Below are positions 54,000 to 63,921 of a stretch of 64,000 nt of DNA, piece by piece. A model generated the notes under the pieces. The model made no database searches, was not told where the DNA came from, and saw nothing but the letters and a program-made list of their open reading frames with translations. Both the position numbers and the translations under genes were made by a program. Position 1 is the stretch's first letter. Every line of letters begins with the position of its first letter. This DNA comes from Loxodes magnus (Eukaryota; Ciliophora; Karyorelictea; Loxodida; Loxodidae): contig CAMPDV010002158.1 in the NCBI GenBank assembly GCA_946699065.1, forward strand, positions 1 through 64,000, given 5' to 3'.

Positions 54000-55261
54000 T
54001 ACTTATTACTTCTCAAAGCATACTCCTTAAAACTGAAATTCTATCTTCTTTTCTTACTTTACTTCTTCACTTTTCTAAATACTTAATTACTTCTCAAAGC
54101 ATACTCCTTAAAACTGAAATTATATCTTCTTTTCTTAACTTACTTCTTCACTTTTCTAAATACTTAATACTTCTCAAAGCATACTACTTAAAACTGAAAA
54201 TCTATTTTCTTTTCTTACTTACTTCTTCGCTTTTCTAAATACTTATTACTTATCAAAGCATGCTCCTTAAAACTGAAATTATATTTTCTTTTCTTGATTA
54301 CTTCTTCGCTTTTCTAAATACTTATTACTTCTCAAAGCATACTCCTTTAAAATGAAAATTTATCTTCTCTTCTTACTTTACTTCTTCACTTTTCTAAATA
54401 CTTAATTACTTCTCAAAGCATACTACTTAAAACTGAAATTCTACCTTCTTTTCTTACTTTACTTCTTCACTTTTCTAAATACTTATTACTTATCAAAGCA
54501 TGCTCCTTAAAACTGAAACGCTACTTTCTCTTCTTACTTTACTTCTTCACTTTTCTAAATACTTATTACTTCTCAAAGCATACTCCTTTAAACTGAAAAT
54601 CTATTTTCTTTTCTTACTTTACTTCTTCACTTTTCTAAATACTTAATTACTTCTCAAAGCATACTACTTAAAACTGAAATTCTATCTTCTTTTCTTACTT
54701 TACTTCAGACTTTTCTAAATACTTAATACTTCTCAAAGCATACTACTTAAAACTGAAATTCTATCTTTTTTTCTTACTTACTTCTTCGCTTTTCTAAATA
54801 CTTATTACTTCTCAAAGCATACTCCTTAAAACTGAAATTCTATCTTCTTTTCTTACTTTACTTCTTCACTTTTCTAAATACTTATTACTTCTCAAAGCAT
54901 ACTACTTAATATTGAAATTCTACCTTCTTTTCTTACTTTACTTCTTCACTTTTCTAAATACTTATTACTTCTCAAAGCATACTACTTAAAACTGAAATTC
55001 TATCTTCTTTTCTTACTTTACTTCTTCACTTTTCTAAATACTTATTACTTCTCAAAGCATACTACTTAATATTGAAATTCTACCTTCTTTTCTTACTTTA
55101 CTTCTTCACTTTTCTAAATACTTATTACTTCTCAAAGCATACTCCTTTAAACTGAAACGCTACTTTCTCTTCTTACTTTACTTCTTCACTTTTCTAAATA
55201 CTTATTACTTCTCAAAGCATACTCCTTTAAACTGAAAATCTATTTTCTTTTCTTACTTTAC
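54000..55261 (+). repeat. Mosaic satellite region
   Basis: Mixed monomers. Near 54,350 there is a CTTTAAAATGAAAATTTATC unit like those at 30,150 and 34,857, and near 54,700 an ACTTCAGAC unit. A pair of E plus AATATTGAAATTC units is repeated at about a 160-bp spacing near 54,900-55,080. No gene is present. Confidence 0.65.
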
Positions 55262-58200
55262 TTCTTCACTTTTCTAAATACTTATTACTTCTCAAAGCAT
55301 ACTCCTTAAAACTGAAATTCTACCTTCTATTCTTACTTTACTTATTCACTTTTCTAAATACTTATTACTTATCAAAGCATGCTCCTTAAAACTGAAATTC
55401 TATTTTCTTTTCTTGATTACTTCTTCGCTTTTCAAAATACTTATTACTTCTCAAAGCATACTACTTAAAACTGAAATTCTATCTTCTTTTCTTACTTTAC
55501 TTATTCACTTTTCTAAATACTTATTACTTCTCAAAGCATACTACTTAAAACTGAAATTCTATCTTCTATTCTTACTTTACATCTTCACTTTTCTAAATAC
55601 TTATTACTTCTCAAAGCATACTCCTTTAAACTGAAATTCTATCTTCTTTTCTTACTTTACATCTTCACTTTTCAAAATACTTAATACTTCTCAAAGCATA
55701 CTACTTAAAACTGAAATTCTATCTTCTTTTCTTACTTTACTTCTTCACTTTTCTAAATACTTATTTAATCTCAAAGCATACTCATAAAACTGAAACGCTA
55801 CTTTCTCTTCTTACTTTACTTCTTCACTTTTCTAAATACTTATTACTTATCAAAGCATGCTCCTTAAAACTGAAATTCTATCTTTTTTTCTTACTTACTT
55901 CTTCACTTTTCTAAATACTTATTACTTCTCGAAGCATACTCCATAATACTGAAACTCTATTTTCTTTTCTTACTTTACTTCTTCACTTTTCTAAATACTT
56001 ATTACTTCTCGAAGCATACTCCATAATACTGAAATTCTATCTTCTTTTCTTACTTTACTTATTCACTTTTCTAAATATTAATTACTTATCAAAGCATGCT
56101 CTTTAAAACTGAAATTCTATCTTCTATTCTTACTTTACATCTTCACTTTTCTAAATACTTATTACTTCTCAAAGCATACTCCTTTAAACTGAAATTCTAT
56201 CTTCTTTTCTTACTTTACTTCTTCACTTTTCTAAATACTTAATTACTTCTCAAAGCATACTACTTAAAACTGAAATTCTATCTTACTTTCTTACTTTACT
56301 TCTTCACTTTTCTAAATACTTATTACTTCTCAAAGCATACTCCTTAAAACTGAAATTCTATTTTCTTTTCTTACTTACTTCTTCGCTTTTCTAAATACTT
56401 AATACTTCTCAAAGCATACTCCATAATACTGAAACTCTATTTTCTTTTCTTACTTTACTTCTTCACTTTTCTAAATACTTATTACTTCTCGAAGCATACT
56501 CCATAATACTGAAACTCTATTTTCTTTTCTTACTTTACTTCTTCACTTTTCTAAATACTTATTACTTATCAAAGCATACTCCTTTAAACTGAAACGCTAC
56601 TTTCTCTTCTTACTTTACTTCTTCACTTTTCTAAATACTTATTACTTCTCAAAGCATACTACTTAAAACTGAAATTCTATCTTCTTTTCTTAACTTACTT
56701 CTTCACTTTTCTAAATACTTAATACTTCTCAAAGCATACTACTTAAAACTGAAATTCTACCTTCTATTCTTACTTTACTTCTTCACTTTTCTAAATACTT
56801 ATTACTTCTCAAAGCATACTCCTTTAAACTGAAAATCTATTTTCTTTTCTTACTTTACTTCTTCACTTTTCTAAATACTTAATACTACTCAAAGCATACT
56901 ACTTAATTCTGAAATTCTATTTTCTCTTCTTAATCCACTTCTTCACTTTTCTAAATACTTAATACTTCTCAAAGCATACTACTTAAAACTGAAATTCTAT
57001 CTTTTTTTCTTACTTACTTCTTCGCTTTTCTAAATACTTATTACTTATCAAAGCATGCTCCTTAAAACTGAAATTCTATTTTCTTTTCTTACTTTACTTC
57101 TTCACTTTTCTAAATACTTATTACTTCTCAAAGCATACTCCTTAAAACTGAAATTCTATCTTCTATTCTTACTTTACATCTTCACTTTTCTAAATACTTA
57201 TTACTTCTCAAAGCATACTCCTTTAAACTGAAATTCTATCTTCTTTTCTTACTTTACTTCTTCACTTTTCTAAATACTTAATTACTTCTCAAAGCATACT
57301 ACTTAAAACTGAAATTCTATCTTCTTTTCTTACTTTACTTCTTCACTTTTCTAAATACTTAATACTTCTCAAAGCATACTACTTAAAACTGAAAATCTAT
57401 TTTCTTTTCTTACTTACTTCTTCGCTTTTCAAAATACTTATTACTTCTCAAAGCATACTACTTAAAACTGAAATTCTATATTCTTTTCTTAACTTACTTC
57501 TTCACTTTTCTAAATACTTATTACTTCTCAAAGCATACTACTTAAAACTGAAATTCTATATTCTTTTCTTAACTTACTTCTTCACTTTTCTAAATACTTA
57601 ATACTTCTAAAATCATACTCCTTTAAACTGAAATTCTACCTTCTTTTCTTACTTTACTTCTTCACTTTTCTAAATACTTATTACTTCTCAAAGCATACTC
57701 CTTAAAACTGAAATTCTATTTTCTTTTCTTACTTTACTTCTTCGCTTTTCTAAATACTTATTACTTCTCAAAGCATACTCCATAATACTGAAACTCTATT
57801 TTCTTTTCTTACTTTACTTCTTCACTTTTCTAAATACTTATTACTTCTCAAAGCATACTCCTTTAAACTGAAATTCTATCTTCTATTCTTACTTTACATC
57901 TTCACTTTTCTAAATACTTATTACTTCTCAAAGCATACTCCTTTAAACTGAAATTCTATCTTCTTTTCTTACTTTACTTCTTCACTTTTCTAAATACTTA
58001 ATTACTTCTCAAAGCATACTACTTAAAACTGAAATTCTATCTTACTTTCTTACTTTACTTCTTCACTTTTCTAAATACTTAATTACTTCTCAAAGCATAC
58101 TACTTAAAACTGAAATTCTATCTTACTTTCTTACTTTACTTCTTCACTTTTCTAAATACTTAATACTTCTCAAAGCATACTACTTAAAACTGAAAATCTA

Positions 58201-61200
58201 TTTTCTATTCTTACTTTACTTCTTCACTTTTCTAAATACTTATTACTTCTCAAAGCATACTACTTAAAACTGAAATTCTATATTCTTTTCTTAACTTACT
58301 TCTTCACTTTTCTAAATACTTATTACTTCTCAAAGCATACTCCTTTAAACTGAAATTCTACCTTCTTTTCTTACTTTACTTCTTCACTTTTCTAAATACT
58401 TATTACTTCTCAAAGCATACTCCTTAAAACTGAAATTCTATTTTCTTTTCTTACTTTACTTCTTCGCTTTTCTAAATACTTATTACTTCTCAAAGCATAC
58501 TCCATAATACTGAAACTCTATTTTCTTTTCTTACTTTACTTCTTCACTTTTCTAAATACTTATTACTTCTCAAAGCATACTCCTTTAAACTGAAACGCTA
58601 CTTTCTCTTCTTAACTTACTTCTTCACTTTTCTAAATACTTATTACTTCTCAAAGCATACTCCTTAAAACTGAAATTATATCTTCTTTTCTTACTTTACT
58701 TCTTCACTTTTCTAAATACTTATTACTTCTCAAAGCATACTACTTAATATTTAAATTCTATCTTCTCTTCTTAATCCACTTCTTCACTTTTCTAAATACT
58801 TATAACTTCTCAAAGCATACTACTTAAAACTGAAATTCTATCTTTTTTTCTTACTTACTTCTTCACTTTTCTAAATACTTATTACTTCTCAAAGCATACT
58901 ACTTTAAACTGAAAATCTATTTTCTTTTATTACTTTACTTCTTCACTTTTCTAAATACTTATTACTTCTCAAAGCATACTCCATAATACTGAAACTTTAT
59001 TTTCTTTTCTTACTTTACTTCTTCACTTTTCTAAATACTTATTACTTCTCAAAGCATACTCCTTAAAACTGAAATTCTATCTTCTTTTCTTACTTTACTT
59101 CTTCGCTTTTCTAAATACTTATTACTTCTCAAAGCATACTCCTTTAAACTGAAAATTTATCTTCTCTTCTTACTTTACTTCTTCACTTTTCTAAATACTT
59201 AATTACTTCTCAAAGCATACTACTTAAAACTGAAATTCTATCTTCTTTTCTTACTTTACTTATTCACTTTTCTAAATACTTATTACTTCTCAAAGCATAC
59301 TCCTTTAAACTGAAACGCTACTTTCTCTTCTTACTTTACTTCTTCACTTTTCTAAATACTTAATTACTTCTCAAAGCATACTACTTAAAACTGAAATTCT
59401 ATCTTCTTTTCTTAACTTACTTTTTCACTTTTCTAAATACTTATAACTTCTCAAAGCATACTCCTTAAAACTGAAATTCTACCTTCTTTTCTTACTTTAC
59501 TTCTTCACTTTTCTAAATACTTATTACTTCTCAAAGCATACTCCTTTAAACTGAAACGCTACTTTCTCTTCTTACTTTACTTCTTCACTTTTCTAAATAC
59601 TTATTACTTCTCAAAGCATACTCCTTTAAACTGAAAATCTATTTTCTTTTCTTACTTTACTTCTTCACTTTTCTAAATACTTATTACTTCTCGAAGCATA
59701 CTCCATAATACTGAAACTCTATTTTCTTTTCTTACTTTACTTCTTCACTTTTCTAAATACTTATTACTTATCAAAGCATGCTCCTTAAAACTGAAATTCT
59801 ATTTTCTTTTCTTGATTACTTCTTCGCTTTTCAAAATACTTATTACTTCTCAAAGCATACTACTTAAAACTGAAATTCTATCTTCTTTTCTTACTTTACT
59901 TATTCACTTTTCTAAATACTTATTACTTCTCAAAGCATACTACTTAAAACTGAAATTCTATCTTCTATTCTTACTTTACATCTTCACTTTTCTAAATACT
60001 TATTACTTCTCAAAGCATACTCCTTTAAACTGAAATTCTATCTTCTTTTCTTACTTTACATCTTCACTTTTCAAAATACTTAATACTTCTCAAAGCATAC
60101 TACTTAAAACTGAAATTCTATCTTCTTTTCTTACTTTACTTCTTCACTTTTCTAAATACTTATTTAATCTCAAAGCATACTCCTTTAAACTGAAACGCTA
60201 CTTTCTCTTCTTACTTTACTTCTTCACTTTTCTAAATACTTATTACTTATCAAAGCATGCTCCTTAAAACTGAAATTCTATCTTTTTTTCTTACTTACTT
60301 CTTCACTTTTCTAAATACTTATTACTTCTCGAAGCATACTCCATAATACTGAAACTCTATTTTCTTTTCTTACTTTACTTCTTCACTTTTCTAAATACTT
60401 ATTACTTCTCGAAGCATACTCCATAATACTGAAATTCTATCTTCTTTTCTTACTTTACTTATTCACTTTTCTAAATATTAATTACTTATCAAAGCATGCT
60501 CTTTAAAACTGAAATTCTATCTTCTATTCTTACTTTACATCTTCACTTTTCTAAATACTTATTACTTCTCAAAGCATACTCCTTTAAACTGAAATTCTAT
60601 CTTCTTTTCTTACTTTACTTCTTCACTTTTCTAAATACTTAATTACTTCTCAAAGCATACTACTTAAAACTGAAATTCTATCTTACTTTCTTACTATACT
60701 TCTTCACTTTTCTAAATACTTATTACTTCTCAAAGCATACTCCTTTAAACTGAAAATCTATTTTCTTTTCTTACTTTACTTCTTCACTTTTCTAAATACT
60801 TAATACTTCTCAAAGCATACTCCATAATACTGAAACTCTATTTTCTTTTCTTACTTTACTTCTTCACTTTTCTAAATACTTATTACTTCTCGAAGCATAC
60901 TCCATAATACTGAAACTCTATTTTCTTTTCTTACTTTACTTCTTCACTTTTCTAAATACTTATTACTTATCAAAGCATACTCCTTTAAACTGAAACGCTA
61001 CTTTCTCTTCTTACTTTACTTCTTCACTTTTCTAAATACTTATTACTTCTCAAAGCATACTCCTTTAAACTGAAAATCTATTTTCTTTTCTTACTTTACT
61101 TCTTCACTTTTCTAAATACTTATTACTTCTCGAAGCATACTACTTAAAACTGAAATTCTACCTTCTATTCTTACTTTACTTCTTCACTTTTCTAAATACT

Positions 61201-62345
61201 TATTACTTCTCAAAGCATACTCCTTTAAACTGAAAATCTATTTTCTTTTCTTACTTTACTTCTTCACTTTTCTAAATACTTATTACTTCTCAAAGCATAC
61301 TCCTTTAAACTGAAACTCTATTTTCTTTTCTTACTTTACTTCTTCACTTTTCTAAATACTTATTACTTCTCAAAGCATACTCCTTAAAACTGAAATTCTA
61401 CCTTCTTTTCTTACTTTACTTCTTCACTTTTCTAAATACTTATTACTTCTCAAAGCATACTCCTTTAAACTGAAACGCTACTTTCTCTTCTTACTTTACT
61501 TCTTCACTTTTCTAAATACTTATTACTTCTCAAAGCATACTCCTTTAAACTGAAACTCTATTTTCTTTTCTTACTTTACTTCTTCACTTTTCTAAATATT
61601 AATTACTTATCAAAGCATGCTCCTTAAAACTGAAATTCTATTTTCTTTTCTTACTTACTTCTTCGCTTTTCTAAATACTTATTACTTCTCAAAGCATGCT
61701 CCTTAAAGCTGAAATTCTATCTTCTTTTCTTACTTTACATCTTCACTTTTCTAAATACTTAATTACTTCTCAAAGCATACTACTTAAAACTGAAATTCTA
61801 TCTTCTTTTCTTACTTTACTTATTCACTTTTCTAAATACTTATTACTTCTCAAAGCATACTCCTTTAAACTGAAACGCTACTTTCTCTTCTTACTTTACT
61901 TCTTCACTTTTCTAAATACTTATTACTTCTCAAAGCATGCTCCTTTAAACTGAAACGCTACTTTCTCTTCTTACTTTACTTATTCACTTTTCTAAATACT
62001 TATTACTTCTCAAAGCATACTCCTTTAAACTGAAACGCTACTTTCTCTTCTTAACTTACTTCTTCACTTTTCTAAATACTTATTACTTCTCGAAGCATAC
62101 TACTTAAAACTGAAATTCTATTTTCTTTTCTTACTTTACTTCTTCACTTTTCTAAATACTTATTACTTCTCGAAGCATACTCCATAATACTGAAACTCTA
62201 TCTTCTTTTCTTACTTTACTTCTTCACTTTTCTAAATACTTATTACTTATCAAAGCATGCTCCTTAAAACTGAAATTCTATTTTCTTTTCTTACTTACTT
62301 CTTCGCTTTTCAAAATACTTATTACTTCTCGAAGCATACTACTTA
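55262..62345 (+). repeat. Long-range duplicated block, right copy (~20 kb apart)
   Basis: This is the right-hand copy of 35,690-42,290. It contains its own internal repetition: the series starting with TTGATTACTTCTTCGC and CTTTTCAAAATAC occurs at 55,414 and 59,813 (4,399-bp shift), as it does at 35,842 and 39,841 (3,999-bp shift) in the left copy. It has an extra monomer near 61,300. The stretch 61,935-62,110 differs, yet matching resumes afterwards at the same 20,055-bp shift. Four short open frames of about 73-85 codons across the two copies are translated satellite. Confidence 0.8.
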
Positions 62346-62731
62346 AAACTGAAAATCTATTTTCTTTTCTTACTTTACTTCTTCACTTTTCTAAATACTT
62401 ATTACTTCTCGAAGCATACTACTTAAAACTGAAATTCTACCTTCTATTCTTACTTTACTTCTTCACTTTTCTAAATACTTATTACTTCTCAAAGCATACT
62501 CCTTTAAACTGAAAATCTATTTTCTTTTCTTACTTTACTTCTTCACTTTTCTAAATACTTATTACTTCTCAAAGCATACTCCTTTAAACTGAAACTCTAT
62601 TTTCTTTTCTTACTTTACTTCTTCACTTTTCTAAATACTTATTACTTCTCAAAGCATACTCCTTAAAACTGAAATTCTACCTTCTTTTCTTACTTTACTT
62701 CTTCACTTTTCTAAATACTTATTACTTCTCA
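62346..62731 (+). repeat. Last canonical monomers before the HindIII block
   Basis: About five ordinary monomers of B, E and A-like type with AAAGCATACT. The last one carrying AAGCAT ends near 62,700. There is no gap, inversion or foreign sequence at the change, so the next block grew from this same array. Confidence 0.75.
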
Positions 62732-62830
62732 AAGCTTACTCCTTAAAACTGAAACTCTATCTTCTTTTCTTACTTTACTTCTTCACTTTTCTATAGGCTA
62801 ACTTTCATCTACAAGCATATCTTGACAAAC

Positions 62831-62844
62831 CGAATACAGATTCG
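62831..62844. other. Short inverted repeat CGAAT-ACAG-ATTCG
   Basis: A perfect 5-bp inverted repeat with a 4-base loop inside the 130-bp segment, repeated at 63,073, 63,395, 63,637 and 63,959. Both arms carry a CpG-containing CGA/TCG, which is rare in this array. It could be a protein-binding palindrome or mere chance; the stem is too short to argue for a stable hairpin. Confidence 0.6.
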
Positions 62845-62897
62845 TAATTGTGACATTATTACTAACATTTTGGATATTCTAACTTATATTTTAGTGC

Positions 62898-62908
62898 TTG
62901 CTACGCAA
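62898..62908. other. Short inverted repeat TTGC-TAC-GCAA
   Basis: A perfect 4-bp inverted repeat around a 3-base centre, in the right half of the 130-bp segment, repeated in copies 2-4 (63,140, 63,462, 63,704). It is short, so its significance rests only on its place in a homogenised unit. Confidence 0.5.
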
Positions 62909-63035
62909 ACTTATCATTAGATATTCTTTTCTTACTTTACTTCTTCACTTTTCTAAATACTTATTACTTCTCAAAGCTTACTCCTTAAAACTGAAACTCT
63001 ATCTTCTTTTCTTACTTTACTTCTTCACTTTTCTA

Positions 63036-63165
63036 TAGGCTAACTTTCATCTACAAGCATATCTTGACAAACCGAATACAGATTCGTAATTGTGACATTA
63101 TTACTAACATTTTGGATATTCTAACTTATATTTTAGTGCTTGCTACGCAAACTTATCATTAGATA
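63036..63165 (+). repeat. 130-bp non-canonical segment, copy 2
   Basis: Same sequence as copy 1 by eye, 242 bp downstream, separated by a single HindIII-type monomer stretch of 112 bp. Confidence 0.9.
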
Positions 63166-63357
63166 TTCTTTTCTTACTTTACTTCTTCACTTTTCTAAAT
63201 ACTTATTACTTCTCAAAGCTTACTCCTTAAAACTGAAACTCTATCTTCTTTTCTTACTTTACTTCTTCACTTTTCTAAATACTTATTACTTCTCAAAGCT
63301 TACTCCTTAAAACTGAAACTCTATCTTCTTTTCTTACTTTACTTCTTCACTTTTCTA

Positions 63358-63487
63358 TAGGCTAACTTTCATCTACAAGCATATCTTGACAAACCGAATA
63401 CAGATTCGTAATTGTGACATTATTACTAACATTTTGGATATTCTAACTTATATTTTAGTGCTTGCTACGCAAACTTATCATTAGATA
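63358..63487 (+). repeat. 130-bp non-canonical segment, copy 3
   Basis: Same sequence as copy 1 by eye, 322 bp after copy 2, with two HindIII-type monomers between. It starts the second 564-bp unit. Confidence 0.9.
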
Positions 63488-63599
63488 TTCTTTTCTTACT
63501 TTACTTCTTCACTTTTCTAAATACTTATTACTTCTCAAAGCTTACTCCTTAAAACTGAAACTCTATCTTCTTTTCTTACTTTACTTCTTCACTTTTCTA

Positions 63600-63729
63600 T
63601 AGGCTAACTTTCATCTACAAGCATATCTTGACAAACCGAATACAGATTCGTAATTGTGACATTATTACTAACATTTTGGATATTCTAACTTATATTTTAG
63701 TGCTTGCTACGCAAACTTATCATTAGATA
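63600..63729 (+). repeat. 130-bp non-canonical segment, copy 4
   Basis: Same sequence as copy 2 by eye and exactly 564 bp from it; 242 bp after copy 3. Confidence 0.9.
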
Positions 63730-63921
63730 TTCTTTTCTTACTTTACTTCTTCACTTTTCTAAATACTTATTACTTCTCAAAGCTTACTCCTTAAAACTGA
63801 AACTCTATCTTCTTTTCTTACTTTACTTCTTCACTTTTCTAAATACTTATTACTTCTCAAAGCTTACTCCTTAAAACTGAAACTCTATCTTCTTTTCTTA
63901 CTTTACTTCTTCACTTTTCTA

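Larger units (their letters stand above)
62794..62923 (+). repeat. 130-bp non-canonical segment, copy 1
   Basis: After ACTTTTCTA the monomer core is replaced by TAGGCTAACTTTCATC and 114 further bases, returning to the monomer at TTCTTTTCTTAC. It has about 16 G and 23 C in 130 bases, far less skewed than the monomer. It contains two short inverted repeats. The replaced and added length is 130 against 128 expected for 48 + 80 bases of monomer, so the 80-bp register is nearly kept. It shares AAGCATA and AAAC-GAA with the monomer at the matching phase. I see no coding potential. Confidence 0.9.

Noticed and set aside
11689-61953. Short open frames of about 72-85 codons (11,689; 13,124; 27,184; 35,841; 41,641; 55,413; 59,812; 61,696) with products rich in L, F, Y, S and K
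   Set aside because: Most begin at the ATG of a class D monomer (GCATGCTCC) and simply read three satellite monomers in rotating frames until a stop. The others start in TTGATTAC-type monomers. Near-identical frames at 55,413 and 59,812 reflect duplicated satellite. There is no codon bias, domain or conserved context.
62794-62800. TAGGC as a nematode-type telomere repeat (TTAGGC)
   Set aside because: It occurs once per 130-bp segment, is preceded by TATAGGC and is not itself in tandem.
62822-62850. TTGACA resembling a bacterial -35 box in the 130-bp segment
   Set aside because: The sequence 17 bp downstream is TAATTG, a poor -10, and the context is a eukaryote-like satellite with no downstream gene.
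62794-62923. 130-bp segment as a transposon or MITE insertion
   Set aside because: The ends (TAGGCTAAC and the complement of its right end, TATCTAATG) match only weakly. No separate target-site duplication can be told from the satellite itself, and a clean insertion would leave the interrupted monomer intact, whereas 48 bases are replaced. Not excluded, but less likely than a diverged monomer pair.
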